Positions 26,438 through 36,029 of a DNA stretch of 64,000 bases are shown here, in pieces. How positions within the stretch are numbered: position 1 is the first letter of the stretch; each line of letters starts with the position of its first letter. The stretch covers positions 1-64,000 of the forward strand of contig CAMJPL010000002.1 in NCBI GenBank assembly GCA_946407735.1. Reading direction: 5' to 3'. The notes beneath the pieces are model-generated. The model made no database searches and was not told where the DNA came from. It saw only the letters and a program-made list of their open reading frames with translations. The translations under genes were made by a program, and so were the position numbers. This stretch comes from an uncultured Clostridia bacterium. Its GTDB lineage: Bacteria; Bacillota; Clostridia; Oscillospirales; CAG-272.

Positions 26438-29400
26438 TCAGTGTTTTATCAGACTTTCGAGAGCGGCGTACAGATTGTCCGGCTCGACCGGCTTTGTAAG
26501 ATGAGCGTTGAGCCCGGCCTGGAGACTGCGCTGAACGTCCTCGTCGAAGGCGTTGGCGGTGAGCGCGATTATCGGTATGGTCTTCGCGTCGGGGCGATCC
26601 ATCGCCCTTATCCTTGTCGTCGCCTCGAGGCCGTCCATCTCGGGCATCCGCATATCCATAAGAACGGCGTCGTAATAGTTTTCCGGGCGGGATGAGAACA
26701 TCTCGACGGCTTCACGGCCGTTCTTGGCGTGCTCCGCCTCCATCTCGCGCATCTGAAGCAGCATCATGATGATCTCGGCGTTCACGGCGACGTCCTCGGC
26801 TAGAAGGATCCGCTTGCCCTTGAGATCGGCCTTCGACGACTCATTCGACGAAGAAAGGCACTTCTTTTCGAGCGCGTCCCTGAATTCCTCCATCACGCTC
26901 TCGGGGAACAGAGGCTTCGCGAGGAAGGCGTCGACTCCGGCCTTCTTCGCCTCGTCGGCGACATCGTCCCAGCGGTAGGCCGTAAGTATGATTATCGCGG
27001 ATTCGTTGCCGACGATATCCCTTATCCTGCGCGTCGTCTCGATACCGTCCATCTCCGGCATCTTCCAGTCGACAAGTATGATGTTGTACGATTCCCGGCG
27101 GGCGTGACGCAGTCTGACCATCTCGACGGCCTCCGCGCCGGATCCGGCGGTCTCTGAAGCTATTCCGATCTTCTCGAGCACGATTCTGGCGTGCTCGGCG
27201 GCGACGGGATCATCGTCTATCACAAGGACGCTGAGCTCGTGAGGCAGCAGCTGACGGCCGATATTGTCAGACAGCCTGCGGTCGGAGTCCATCAGCGTGA
27301 CCGTGACGAAGAAGGAGGTGCCCTTTCCCTTTTCGCTCTGCACCTCGATATCGCCGTTCATCATGTCGACGATATTCTTCGTGATGGCGAGACCGAGACC
27401 AGAGCTGCCGTATTTATTCGTCGCCGACGAATCCTCCTGACTGAACGCGTCGAATATATGCGGCAAAAATTCCCGGCTCATCCCTATGCCGGTATCGGCG
27501 ACGGTAAAGCGGATAGTGGATTTGTTTCCGAAGGAGGCCGTCTTCTCTGCCTTGAATTCGACCTTTCCTCCCTCAGGCGTGAACTTGACGGCGTTGCCGA
27601 GGATGTTTATCAGCACCTGACGCAGCTTCATATTGTCGCCGATGTAATAATCGTCGATATTCTCGCCCGTCACGCAGTTGTATTCGAGCCCCTTGTCGCT
27701 GCACTGTCCGCTGAAGATGTTGTTTATCTGCTCGATGAGCTTGTAAAGCGAGAATTCCTCGTTTTTCAGCGTCATGCGCCCCGACTCGATGCGGGACATA
27801 TCGAGGATATCGTTTATGAGATTCAGCAGATGATGCGCCGAGTTGCCTATCTTTTCAAGATGCTCCCGCGTCTTTTCCGGGACGCCCGGATCGCTGAGGG
27901 CTATATTGTCGAGACCGATGATGGCGTTCATCGGCGTCCTGATCTCATGGCTCATGTTCGACAGGAAGGCGGTCTTGGCCTTGTTCGCCTCCTCGGACGC
28001 GTCGAGCGCGTCCTTCAGAGCCTGATTCCTCGCCATCGATTCTCGCATCTCGCTGTCGATGTCGGTGAAGCCGAGCCCGACGGCGTGAACTATGTTGTCG
28101 GTGCGGTCCTCGGCGTGACGGACGCCCGCCATACGGAGCATCTCGTATCTTTCCTTTCCGTCACGCTTTATGAGATATCTGTACGCGATTATGGCTTCTC
28201 TGCCGAGTCCCGAGCGTATGTTATCCGGGTCTATGAAGCGGATGAAGCCGTCCCTGTAATCCTCAGAGACATATTTTCCGGCGTAATCCAAAAATGTCTG
28301 ACGGAAGGCGAAATGCTCGCCGTCGCCGATCCCGTTGTCGGAGCTCGGGTCGGCCTGATAGCAGACGCCGTCGTCCGTGTCTAAATTCACATAGTAAACG
28401 CTGCGGTAGTCGGACGCGAGGGCGGTGATCATGCTGTCCTGCTGCGCCCTGTGCCTCTCCTGCTCGAGCAGCTTTTCCTGCAGCGTAAGGCGCTGCTCCA
28501 GCTCCTCCTGCTTCACCCTGCTCTCGGCCTCCGCTCTCTCCTTTTCAAGCATCAGCCTTGAGCTGCGGCGCATCTGCGAGATCATAACAAGGAACATCGC
28601 GAGCAGCACGGCGGCGGTAAGGAGCGTCTGTATCAGGCTGCGGATTATGATCGTATCTGTCACCGAGCTTATCCGCTCGCTTATGACGCTCTCGCGGATA
28701 AGATAGGTAAGAAGCCAGTCGGTGCCCTCGACGGGGACATAGCTCAGCGTCTCGCTGATCCCGTCGTAGGTAAACGACGCGACTCCCTTCCTGCCGTCGG
28801 CGAAATCCTTCGCTATCGCTTCGGCGGAATTGCCGGACTCGAATTTCGCGTGGTTCAGGGCGTCAAGAAGATTGTCCTCCTGCGCGAGTCCGCCGAGGAC
28901 CGTGTCGCTCAGGGCCACTCCTTCGGAGGTATATATGTTGCAGAAGGTCGTCCCGTCATCGTCGGAGCTCATCGACACGCCCTGAAGCATGCGGTCCATG
29001 TCTATCTCCATGAAGCAGCAGACGAGAGAGCCGCCGTTGAAGGGGATGCTGTCGACAGGGACGGCAATTATAACCTTCTTGTCCCCGCTCGCCGGGTCCT
29101 TTATCGAGATCTCCGGCTCCTTGATGGAGGCGTAATCTATCTGATAGCTGTCGATATCGTTCTGCGTCCCGGAAGATGTATATATAAGCCCCTCTGAATC
29201 AACGAAGGCGAATTTATTGAGACCGTAGAGCAGCTTCATCCTCGCCTGAAACGCCTGCAGATGAGCCGTGTCGCTGAGATCGTCCGGCGTCAGGAGCATT
29301 ATCGCCGACTCTGTGTTGGAAACGCTCGACCTGAGGTTTGACGCGACGACCTGCTCGCGACGCCCGGCGAGCTCGTCGAGGTACAGAAGGCTGACCGAAC

Positions 29401-29542
29401 GAACGGCGTCCTCGGTGTCTCGTCCGGCGCTGCGTCCGGTAAGCAGGGTACCGCCGATCAGAATAACGGCGATGATTATGACGCCGATCACTATCGTCCT
29501 TGTATTGTAGAATTTATTTATTTTTGTGTTCGTATCATTCAT
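26438..29542 (-). CDS. Membrane hybrid sensor histidine kinase with two receiver domains
   Basis: 1034 residues. An N-terminal TM (about 16-32) and a second TM near 300 flank an extracytoplasmic Cache-like sensor domain. A coiled segment (about 330-380) and a PAS-like region follow. HisKA has [14 protein letters not shown] with phospho-His near 531; the ATPase has [18 protein letters not shown] and [11 protein letters not shown]. Receiver 1 (about 770-890) has LVIDDDP and [11 protein letters not shown]; receiver 2 (about 910-1030) has LLAEDVAVN and [10 protein letters not shown]. No HPt or DNA-binding domain is present, so its output must be another protein. GGAGG 9 nt before the ATG. Unusually, it heads an operon with GH43, GH109-like and GpsA-like genes. 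Confidence 0.93.
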   Translation of the reverse strand: MNDTNTKINKFYNTRTIVIGVIIIAVILIGGTLLTGRSAGRDTEDAVRSVSLLYLDELAGRREQVVASNLRSSVSNTESAIMLLTPDDLSDTAHLQAFQARMKLLYGLNKFAFVDSEGLIYTSSGTQNDIDSYQIDYASIKEPEISIKDPASGDKKVIIAVPVDSIPFNGGSLVCCFMEIDMDRMLQGVSMSSDDDGTTFCNIYTSEGVALSDTVLGGLAQEDNLLDALNHAKFESGNSAEAIAKDFADGRKGVASFTYDGISETLSYVPVEGTDWLLTYLIRESVISERISSVTDTIIIRSLIQTLLTAAVLLAMFLVMISQMRRSSRLMLEKERAEAESRVKQEELEQRLTLQEKLLEQERHRAQQDSMITALASDYRSVYYVNLDTDDGVCYQADPSSDNGIGDGEHFAFRQTFLDYAGKYVSEDYRDGFIRFIDPDNIRSGLGREAIIAYRYLIKRDGKERYEMLRMAGVRHAEDRTDNIVHAVGLGFTDIDSEMRESMARNQALKDALDASEEANKAKTAFLSNMSHEIRTPMNAIIGLDNIALSDPGVPEKTREHLEKIGNSAHHLLNLINDILDMSRIESGRMTLKNEEFSLYKLIEQINNIFSGQCSDKGLEYNCVTGENIDDYYIGDNMKLRQVLINILGNAVKFTPEGGKVEFKAEKTASFGNKSTIRFTVADTGIGMSREFLPHIFDAFSQEDSSATNKYGSSGLGLAITKNIVDMMNGDIEVQSEKGKGTSFFVTVTLMDSDRRLSDNIGRQLLPHELSVLVIDDDPVAAEHARIVLEKIGIASETAGSGAEAVEMVRLRHARRESYNIILVDWKMPEMDGIETTRRIRDIVGNESAIIILTAYRWDDVADEAKKAGVDAFLAKPLFPESVMEEFRDALEKKCLSSSNESSKADLKGKRILLAEDVAVNAEIIMMLLQMREMEAEHAKNGREAVEMFSSRPENYYDAVLMDMRMPEMDGLEATTRIRAMDRPDAKTIPIIALTANAFDEDVQRSLQAGLNAHLTKPVEPDNLYAALESLIKH

Positions 29543-29609
29543 TGGCGCAAACCTCCGCGCTTTATTGCGGCGGCTGATCCGGCATATTTTGTAATTATTT
29601 GTCCATTAT

Positions 29610-29638
29610 ATTATATCATATTACGGGATGATTTTCAA
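29610..29638 (-). promoter_or_regulatory. Promoter of the sensor-kinase/GH43 operon
   Basis: On the minus strand TTGAAA, 17 nt, TATAAT with TGA extension; leader about 60 nt. Confidence 0.75.
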
Positions 29639-29647
29639 GGAGTAAAC

Positions 29648-29688
29648 AAAAAAAGCGGGGAAAAACGCCTTTAATCGTTCTTCCCCGC
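29648..29688 (-). terminator. Intrinsic terminator of the lipoprotein-2 operon
   Basis: GCGGGGAA / TTCCCCGC stem with an inner AACG/CGTT extension; on the minus strand it is followed by seven T. Fifteen nt after the stop at 29703. Confidence 0.88.
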
Positions 29689-29702
29689 CAATGAAACGGT
29701 AT

Positions 29703-30911
29703 TCAAGGCAGTTCCTTTTCGGCGAGCTTTATCCGCCATCCTGCGTTGAGTATCGCCATCGGGGCGTAGGTGCTGTGGTGCGCGGTGTCGAGCCTGTCCT
29801 CGATCTCATGTATGCATTCCGCAGTCTCGGGGCTTACCTCATATCCCGGGCACAGCGCGGCTATCGACGCGCTTTCGCCGACATTGAGCAGCGGATAGAA
29901 GGCGCTGTCTACCGTCTCCTGCTGCCACGGGCAGTAGTAGGCGTACCCGCCGATAAATCCCCTGTACGCCGCCATAGCCTTATCCCAGCGGAGCATTTTC
30001 AGGCTCAGCTTTGCTGATCTTTCCGGCTTCATGAGGCTTTCGGTCTGATATGCGACCGTCTTCTCATATCCGTCGGCGATACGAGCCATGACGGCGCGGT
30101 ATCTCTCCTTCCATTCCGGATCGTCCTCGGCGTCATGCATCAGCCTGAGCGAATACTGGAGCTGCAGCCCGGCGTAGACGGGATGCCCGTTCATATCATA
30201 CGGGAGCGTAATCCTGTAAGCCGTGTCTCTCATGTCTAAATAAAGATCGCGCCAATGGCTGTCGCCGGTGATGCTCCACGCCGCGAGATAGAACATCGGA
30301 AGCCTGCCGATCTCATGAGAATCGACGTCTCCCCACATCTTCGACACTATCGCCGCTCCGCCGTCGTCGCGGAGAAGATCGTAGCCGTTTTCCTCAACGC
30401 AGCGCTTCTCGCACATCCCGGCGATCCGCGCCATGCGCTCCTTTACGCTCTCCTTTTCCCGCTCATCCGCGAGACCGGAGAAGAAGAACAGCCATGCGCC
30501 CCAGACCCAGTGCGTGAACTGATCGCGGGACGAGTTATAATAATGGCTTTTTTTGTCCACCGGCGACACGCCTCTCGCGACGAAGCCCGGCGTTTCGCAG
30601 ACATCGGTGAGAAGCTCCATCCCCTTATAGACGGCGGACGCGTATTCCTTCATGCCGATATCGCCGGTCGCCTTGTATCTCGCGACGACGGTGTCCATCA
30701 TCGTGCCGGCCGAGAGAGCGCAGTCCTCCATGCCGGTGCCGAAGCCGCCGGGATTCGGGATCTGGCGCTTTATCAGCTCCGGGGACGGCAGATGCGCCAC
30801 GGCGTCGTCCGGGATCCCGAGATCCGAGTTGTCGGTGATATAATCGTAGAAAAGGCAGGTCCTTCTGTCAAACAGCCTGTTCCACACATAATCCCATGAT
30901 TTATCGAACAT
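29703..30911 (-). CDS. Putative (alpha/alpha)6 six-hairpin glycosidase-like protein
   Basis: 402 residues, almost entirely amphipathic helices with aromatic-rich turns (GFGTGMEDCALSAGTMMDTVV, RDQFTHWVWGAWLFFFSGL, IGRLPMFYLAAWSITGDSHW, YCPWQQETVDSAFYPLL). This suggests a six-hairpin barrel as in GH88/GH105-type unsaturated uronyl hydrolases, but I cannot match a specific family or name catalytic residues with confidence. No signal peptide. It begins 11 nt after the stop of solute-binding lipoprotein 2, so it likely processes the sugar that lipoprotein captures. Site GAGAGGTG. Confidence 0.6.
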   Translation of the reverse strand: MFDKSWDYVWNRLFDRRTCLFYDYITDNSDLGIPDDAVAHLPSPELIKRQIPNPGGFGTGMEDCALSAGTMMDTVVARYKATGDIGMKEYASAVYKGMELLTDVCETPGFVARGVSPVDKKSHYYNSSRDQFTHWVWGAWLFFFSGLADEREKESVKERMARIAGMCEKRCVEENGYDLLRDDGGAAIVSKMWGDVDSHEIGRLPMFYLAAWSITGDSHWRDLYLDMRDTAYRITLPYDMNGHPVYAGLQLQYSLRLMHDAEDDPEWKERYRAVMARIADGYEKTVAYQTESLMKPERSAKLSLKMLRWDKAMAAYRGFIGGYAYYCPWQQETVDSAFYPLLNVGESASIAALCPGYEVSPETAECIHEIEDRLDTAHHSTYAPMAILNAGWRIKLAEKELP

Positions 30912-30921
30912 AAGGCACCTC

Positions 30922-32361
30922 TCAGCTGTAAAGGGTGTTGATCCGTTCGAGCAGAGCGATATCCTTGTCCTTGTTCTTTTCGTAATAGGAAGCGAGATCG
31001 CTGCCGGGGCTGGAGGTATTGAACAGATTGTTGAAGGCGAGCGCCATCTGCGCCGAGAAGGAATAGGCTAGCTCGACCTTCATCCTGCCCATGATGAGGT
31101 CTATCACCTTCGCCGACTGCTCGTCGTAGGTGTATTTGTTTTTCAGCGCCTTCTCGATGAACGCCGGGGCGACGGTGTAGTAGCCGGAGGCGGTCATCGC
31201 CTCGATGCAGGCGCCGATCTTCTCGAGATCCGGCGCCGTTATCGGCACGCCGTGAGAGTAATCGGTATAGCCGGCGATATAATCGGGCTGAGACTCGTCG
31301 AGCTTCGGGGTGCAGATGACTCCGTAATCGACGTCGGAATCGCGCAGGAAGGTCTCCATCATCCCGAGAGAGTCGTAATAGTAGAGAGCCTGACCGCTCG
31401 CGAATATCTGCTGCACAGGCGAGTTGTCGCCGGAGATAAGGAATACCGACGGCGATTCGAAGAAGACCTTATACAGCTTTTCGACCGCCGCGGACGCCTT
31501 CGAGACGTCGAAGACGAATTCAAGCTGCCCGTCCTTGTTCTTCGCGAAGGTATCTATTCCCATGGACGGCTGCATGCAGATATAGTTGTGGGTCTTGACG
31601 AGACCGAAGATGTCTCCCTCGTTTTTTTCACCGTTGCCGTCGACATCGGAATAGACGGCGTTTATCATTTCTATCAGCCTGTCGAGCGTCCATGTGCCGT
31701 CGAATATGCTGTCGTAGGGCACCTTCAGCCCGTAGTCGGCGGCGAGCGATTTGTTGATATACCACACTCTGGCGCGGGAAAGCCCGAAGTATGACATGTA
31801 GTTCGAGAACAGCAGCATCTTTCCGTTGATCTCATACGCGTCGACCGAATGCTTCGGCCACCAGTCGGCCGAGAAGTCGATGCCCTTGATACCGCTGATG
31901 TCGCTCATGTACCCGCCGAGAGCCAGCTCGGCCATCCTGAGATCCTGACCGGTGGCGATGTCGAACGCGTCCTCTCCGGCGATAATGACGTCCGCCAGCT
32001 TCCCGGGATCGTCATAAAGCACGCTTTTTATCGTGATATTGAGCTTTTCCTCGACCTCCCTGTTGGAGCGGTAGATGGCGTCGTTCAGCACGTCGCCTGT
32101 CTCCTCCTCCCTTATCGAGAAGCGATAGATATCGTACTGCCGTGTGTCTCCGAGGCGGAGCGTGTAGCCGCCGAGATCGGATGACGGGAAATCGGCGAAG
32201 GACGGCGCCTGCGTCTCCTCTTCCTCCGCGGCGGTCTCAGCCGCCGCGGCAGTCGTCTCAACCGTATCGGCGACGCCTTCTTCGCTCACCGCGGCTTCTC
32301 CGCAGGCTGACGAAGCGAGCGCGAGCATGGCAAGGATCAGAGCTGATAACTGTTTTTTCAT
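30922..32361 (-). CDS. Extracellular solute-binding lipoprotein 2
   Basis: 479 residues with a signal peptide and lipobox ASSAC, lipidated Cys20, then a Thr/Ala/Glu-rich linker. The mature part has the large solute-binding fold, with an EF-hand-like loop DVDGNGEKNEGD equivalent to those in lipoproteins 1 and 3. The start is placed at the ATG with GGTGGAG 8 nt upstream; the track GTG overlaps that site. Divergent from an AraC regulator, with a shared control region carrying direct repeats. No permease gene follows; the next gene is a cytoplasmic glycosidase-like protein. Confidence 0.9.
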   Translation of the reverse strand: MKKQLSALILAMLALASSACGEAAVSEEGVADTVETTAAAAETAAEEEETQAPSFADFPSSDLGGYTLRLGDTRQYDIYRFSIREEETGDVLNDAIYRSNREVEEKLNITIKSVLYDDPGKLADVIIAGEDAFDIATGQDLRMAELALGGYMSDISGIKGIDFSADWWPKHSVDAYEINGKMLLFSNYMSYFGLSRARVWYINKSLAADYGLKVPYDSIFDGTWTLDRLIEMINAVYSDVDGNGEKNEGDIFGLVKTHNYICMQPSMGIDTFAKNKDGQLEFVFDVSKASAAVEKLYKVFFESPSVFLISGDNSPVQQIFASGQALYYYDSLGMMETFLRDSDVDYGVICTPKLDESQPDYIAGYTDYSHGVPITAPDLEKIGACIEAMTASGYYTVAPAFIEKALKNKYTYDEQSAKVIDLIMGRMKVELAYSFSAQMALAFNNLFNTSSPGSDLASYYEKNKDKDIALLERINTLYS

Positions 32362-32381
32362 CAAAATCATCTCCACCGGTA

Positions 32382-32410
32382 TTGCTTTTTCGTATTCCGT
32401 ATGCTATACT
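32382..32410 (+). promoter_or_regulatory. Predicted promoter of the second araC-type gene
   Basis: TTGCTT, 17 nt, TATACT with TGC extension; about 85 nt upstream of the ATG at 32494, overlapping the leader of the divergent operon. Confidence 0.55.
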
Positions 32411-32411
32411 T

Positions 32412-32440
32412 ATTATATCAGCAAGAGACGGTGCGCGCAA
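32412..32440 (-). promoter_or_regulatory. Promoter of the lipoprotein-2 operon with weak -35
   Basis: On the minus strand TTGCGC, 17 nt, TATAAT with TGA extension. The poor -35 next to direct repeats is typical of activator-dependent promoters. Confidence 0.65.
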
Positions 32441-32445
32441 TATCA

Positions 32446-32481
32446 ATTTCAAACTGTTTTTTAATTATTTCAAACCATTTT
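32446..32481 (-). promoter_or_regulatory. Direct repeats, likely operator of the second AraC regulator
   Basis: ATTTCAAACTGTTTT (32446) and ATTTCAAACCATTTT (32467) start exactly 21 bp apart. The nearer copy is 5 bp from the -35 of the lipoprotein-2 promoter. Confidence 0.65.
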
Positions 32482-32493
32482 CGGTCATACGCG

Positions 32494-33381
32494 ATGAACC
32501 TAAAAATGATCGACCCGTATCTGCGATCGGCTTCCACCTTTCTGTGGGATTATATGGACGCCGAGCCCTCGGTTTCATACGAGATGCGGATGTTCGCCGT
32601 AAGCGACGGCGAGGCGAAGCTGTATCTCGGGGACGAGATGACTTTGATGAAAGCCGGATCGGTGCTTCTCACCGGGGCCGGGATGCCGTATCTTTTCCGA
32701 AATCTCGATGAAGAAACGCCATTCACTCTCTACTGCATAAGCTACGATATAACGCAGGAGTTCAGGGATACCGCGGTATGGATCCCGCCGACCCATCTGT
32801 CTTCCTTTCATCCCGAATATATTATAGACAAGCGCCCCTTCGCATCGCAGGGCTTCGGGTTTCCGATACTTCTGCACGGAGCCGGGGAGATAACGGAACT
32901 TATCATACAGATCTACGGCGAATGGATGAAAAACGACTCCTTCTCGATAGATCTCGCCTCAGGGCTGATAAAGACCGCTTTGATAACCGCTCTGCGGTCC
33001 CGCGGGGACGAAAGCGGAGAGATGAAGAGAGAGCCTTTGAGCCTGCAGAACGCGAGATCGGCTGTAAGATATATGGAAAGCCGCTTCCGTGAGAACATAA
33101 GCGAAAAGTCGATCGCAAGGGAATTCAGCTTTCATCCGTATTATCTCGCGAGGATAATCAAAAGATGGTACGGCGTCACGCCGTACAGATATATCCTTGA
33201 GCTCAGGCTCCGTGAAGCAAGGCGTCTGCTTGAGGAGACATCGCTCACGGTCGGTGAGATAGGTCGGATATGCGGTTTTTCCAGCCAGCAGGCCTTCGCG
33301 GCGGCGCTGAAGCGCGAAACGGGGATGACGGCGCTCGGATTCAGAAAGCCGAAGACGGATATAAAAACCGCGGAGCCGTGA
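32494..33381 (+). CDS. AraC-family transcriptional regulator
   Basis: 295 residues from ATG 32494; the longer track ORF would read through the repeats and promoter. The N-terminal half is cupin-like (MRMFAVSDGEAKLYLGDEMTLMKAGSVLLTG). The C-terminal double HTH covers about residues 195-285: ISEKSIAREFSFHPYYLARIIKRWYGVTPYRYI and LTVGEIGRICGFSSQQAFAAALKRETGMTALGFR. It probably activates the divergent solute-binding lipoprotein 2 operon through the two 21-bp-spaced repeats. No strong ribosome binding site is visible before the chosen start, so expression may be low. Confidence 0.9.
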   Translation: MNLKMIDPYLRSASTFLWDYMDAEPSVSYEMRMFAVSDGEAKLYLGDEMTLMKAGSVLLTGAGMPYLFRNLDEETPFTLYCISYDITQEFRDTAVWIPPTHLSSFHPEYIIDKRPFASQGFGFPILLHGAGEITELIIQIYGEWMKNDSFSIDLASGLIKTALITALRSRGDESGEMKREPLSLQNARSAVRYMESRFRENISEKSIAREFSFHPYYLARIIKRWYGVTPYRYILELRLREARRLLEETSLTVGEIGRICGFSSQQAFAAALKRETGMTALGFRKPKTDIKTAEP

Positions 33382-33391
33382 CGCTCCGCGG
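33362..33391 (-). terminator. Intrinsic terminator of the GDPD gene inside the araC 3' end
   Basis: CCGCGGAGC / GCTCCGCGG, 9-bp stem with a 6-nt loop; on the minus strand it is followed by TTTTTATAT. The left arm is within the last codons of the convergent AraC gene. Confidence 0.75.
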
Positions 33392-33407
33392 GTAAATCGG
33401 TGATATC

Positions 33408-34127
33408 TTATTCGATTATATTCGACGTTATCTCGTCCACTCCCCACGACACAAGCTCGGCGGCCCTTGAAAGACTGTCGACAGTCCAGCAGTTCACCTC
33501 GATACCGGCGGCATGGCAGGCTTTGAGCTTTTCCTCGGTAAGTCTGCCGGCCTCTATGTCGAGATCCATGCCGTCGGCCGTCAGCTTCTCTATGAGAGCG
33601 GCGTCGACGTCGCCCGTCAAAAACTGGCACTTCTGCTCCGGGCGGGCTTCCTTCACGAGCTCAAGATTGTGATATCCGAAGGAAATGAATATCGTGCTGT
33701 CGAGATATCCGTCGAAGATATCGAGGATCGAGCGGATCTCCTCCGCCGTGAAGCGGCTTTTGAGCTCGGGCACGCACACCTTGCCGTAGGACGAGCAGAT
33801 CTTGACGTATTCGCTCGGAAGGCATAATCTGAGATCGCCGCGGTCCGTCCTGCCGTCTATATCCTTCAATGTTAGAGCGCGCAGATCGGCGAGAGTTGAA
33901 TCCTCCATCACGAGATCGGTCTCGCAGATCCTTCCGCTCCGGCCGTCGTGATTGCAGATGAACTGCCCGTCGATTGTACGCCAGATATCGGTCTCGACGC
34001 CCCAGTAGCTGCGGTTTCCGGCAGCTATGAACGCGGCGGCGGTGTTTTCGGTCTCGACTCCGCTCACGCCTCTGTGAGCGACCATCTTTGTGTTTCCGTG
34101 ATCTGACAGCTTCAAAGTATCGCGCAT
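33408..34127 (-). CDS. Glycerophosphodiester phosphodiesterase (GDPD)
   Basis: 239 residues with the GDPD barrel signatures: VAHRGVSGVETENTAAAF (catalytic His, Arg and Glu), GVETDIWRTIDGQFICNHD (metal Glu-x-Asp and second catalytic His) and VPELKSRFT (metal Glu). It hydrolyses glycerophosphodiesters to glycerol-3-phosphate and an alcohol. No signal peptide, so cytoplasmic. The ATG with CGGAGA 8 nt upstream is chosen over the upstream track start. It has its own promoter and terminator and is divergent from a DUF4432-like gene. Confidence 0.92.
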   Translation of the reverse strand: MRDTLKLSDHGNTKMVAHRGVSGVETENTAAAFIAAGNRSYWGVETDIWRTIDGQFICNHDGRSGRICETDLVMEDSTLADLRALTLKDIDGRTDRGDLRLCLPSEYVKICSSYGKVCVPELKSRFTAEEIRSILDIFDGYLDSTIFISFGYHNLELVKEARPEQKCQFLTGDVDAALIEKLTADGMDLDIEAGRLTEEKLKACHAAGIEVNCWTVDSLSRAAELVSWGVDEITSNIIE

Positions 34128-34168
34128 GATGAGTCTCCGTTCATAAATCAATATTTTAGAGTATTATT

Positions 34169-34197
34169 AGTATATACCCAAAAACGCCGGAATGCAA
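34169..34197 (-). promoter_or_regulatory. Promoter of the GDPD gene
   Basis: On the minus strand TTGCAT, 17 nt, TATACT, no TGn extension; about 40 nt upstream of the ATG. Confidence 0.6.
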
Positions 34198-34247
34198 CAG
34201 GAAACGGTAAAATTAATTCACAATCTTCATAAAAAAGAGGCAGTGAC

Positions 34248-35234
34248 ATGAATGATCTGATAAGAAAGGGCTACATCGGAAATCCGTCCCAGCTCGTCAC
34301 CCTCAGGCGTATCGTATCCGACGAGGGAAAGTCGAAGGGATGCGGTATAATCGAGGCGGAGACCGCAAACGGGCTTCGGGTGGACATACTCGCCGACGCC
34401 GGGCTCGACATCGGGCACGCAAGATACAAGGGGATGCCTGTATCGTGGATGAGCAAAAACGGCTATGACGGCCCGGCGGCGATATCGCCGTACGAGACCG
34501 AGTTCGTGAACACCTTCCCGGGAGGTCTGCTCTATACCTGCGGACTGAGATCGGCAGGTCCGGCGAACCGGGACGGCGGCGAATGGCATCCGCTGCACGG
34601 CAGATACCACAGCCTCCCGGCGGAGAGGATATCCGCCGAGCTTAAAGACGATGAGATCATAATAAAGGGAGTCGTCCGTGAGACAGCCCTGTTCGGGCAT
34701 TGTCTCGAGGTAAAGCGCGAGATACGGATGCCGGTGTTCGGCTCGTCGATAAGCGTAAAAGACGTTATAACAAATATGTCGCCGAAGGACGAGGAGATAA
34801 TGACGATCTATCACTGCAACTTCGGCTATCCCCTTCTCTCGGAGAACGCCCGCCTGATCCTCCCGCAAGACAGGGATACGATCCCTCGCACAGATTTCGC
34901 CCGGACCGCTCTCGGCCGCGAATGCGGATTCGACAAGCCGATAGACGGCGAGGAGGAGCGCGTCTTCTTCCAGATAATGAAGAGCGAATTCTGCGCCAGG
35001 CTTGAAAACAGATCGGTAAAAACGGCCATGACGATTACATGGAGCGGAGACACCCTGCCGATCCTGTCGCAGTGGAGAAGCATGGGCAGCGGGGATTATG
35101 TTCTCGGGCTTGAGCCGACAAACTGCTATATCATGGGAAGGCATGACGAGCGCGAAAACGGCACGCTCAGGATCCTTCCGGCGTATGAAAGCGTCACGCA
35201 CGAAGTTACGATATCCTTCGAGACCGTCGAATGA
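34248..35234 (+). CDS. DUF4432-like aldose-1-epimerase-superfamily protein A
   Basis: 328 residues, a beta-supersandwich protein. Motifs: ADAGLDIGHARYKGMPVSWMS, NTFPGGLLYTCGLRSAG, EWHPLHGRYHSLPAE, YHCNFGYPLLSE and LGLEPTNC. The LHGR His and the YHCNFGYP His and Glu-containing strand are in the positions used by mutarotase-like enzymes to interconvert anomers, so a sugar mutarotase or epimerase is likely, substrate unknown. Good site AAGAGG. A second member of the group is at 54234-55325. The HAD phosphatase starts 18 nt downstream, so they probably form an operon. Confidence 0.8.
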   Translation: MNDLIRKGYIGNPSQLVTLRRIVSDEGKSKGCGIIEAETANGLRVDILADAGLDIGHARYKGMPVSWMSKNGYDGPAAISPYETEFVNTFPGGLLYTCGLRSAGPANRDGGEWHPLHGRYHSLPAERISAELKDDEIIIKGVVRETALFGHCLEVKREIRMPVFGSSISVKDVITNMSPKDEEIMTIYHCNFGYPLLSENARLILPQDRDTIPRTDFARTALGRECGFDKPIDGEEERVFFQIMKSEFCARLENRSVKTAMTITWSGDTLPILSQWRSMGSGDYVLGLEPTNCYIMGRHDERENGTLRILPAYESVTHEVTISFETVE

Positions 35235-35252
35235 TCTTACGATACACCATCT

Positions 35253-35954
35253 ATGAGCAAAAAAGCGATCTTCTGGGATTTTGACGGGACTCTGGTATAT
35301 CCGAACGAGGCGTACACTCTCACCCTCGGCGAAGCTATGCGGGAATCGGGATATGAAACGGATATCGGCGACCTCCGAAGATGCGTCATCGAAGCCATAC
35401 CGTGGCATCACTCCGGCACGATCTATCCTCACGCGAAGGACGGCGGGTTTTGGCGGGAGGTATTCGGCGTGCTCGAAAAATATTACGATGCATTCGGGGT
35501 AAGAAAAGAGGACCGGGAAAGTATAAACAGCCGATACGCCGCTCTTATGCCGAAGTTCGGATACACGGCGTATGACGACGCAGAATACGCGCTCGGCGGA
35601 TGCCGCCGTCTCGGCTTTGAATGCTTTCTTCTGTCGAACAACTTCCCGGAACTGACACAGGCGGTAAAGGCGCTCGGTCTCGGCGGATATTTCTCGGATC
35701 ATATCATCTCCGGCTCGACAGGATACGACAAGCCCTGCCGCGAGATATTCGATATCGCGTTAAGAAAGGCCGGATATCCCGACGTCACGTATATGGTCGG
35801 CGACAATCCATACGCCGACATCGGCGGCGCAAAAGCCGCCGGGATGAAAACGATATGGATCGACCGATCCGGTAAGGGTGACTTAAGCGGCGCTGATCAT
35901 ATCTGCCGCAGCTTATCCGAGATACCGAAAATACTCGCGGGTGAAAAAATATAA
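35253..35954 (+). CDS. HAD-superfamily phosphatase
   Basis: 233 residues, subclass I HAD. Motif I FWDFDGTL (nucleophile and acid Asp), motif II FLLSNNF, motif III Lys in TGYDKPCREIF and motif IV MVGDNPYADIGGAKAAG are all present, so it should be active. The substrate is probably a small phosphate ester such as a sugar phosphate. There is no clear ribosome binding site and the gap to the upstream DUF4432-like gene is short, so translation may be coupled. A strong bidirectional terminator follows. Confidence 0.88.
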   Translation: MSKKAIFWDFDGTLVYPNEAYTLTLGEAMRESGYETDIGDLRRCVIEAIPWHHSGTIYPHAKDGGFWREVFGVLEKYYDAFGVRKEDRESINSRYAALMPKFGYTAYDDAEYALGGCRRLGFECFLLSNNFPELTQAVKALGLGGYFSDHIISGSTGYDKPCREIFDIALRKAGYPDVTYMVGDNPYADIGGAKAAGMKTIWIDRSGKGDLSGADHICRSLSEIPKILAGEKI

Positions 35955-35970
35955 GGAAAGATACCGGCAA

Positions 35971-36002
35971 AACGCTCCCGGCTGAAAAACGCCGGGAGCG
36001 TT
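35971..36002. terminator. Bidirectional terminator between HAD and GH36 genes
   Basis: AACGCTCCCGGC / GCCGGGAGCGTT perfect 12-bp stem with an 8-nt loop, between convergent genes. Confidence 0.82.
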
Positions 36003-36029
36003 ATTATGCTGTTTTGCCTGACCGAACGC

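Noticed and set aside
34227-35702. 491-codon minus-strand ORF
   Set aside because: It is antisense across two clear plus-strand genes (DUF4432-like and HAD) and has no recognisable domains.
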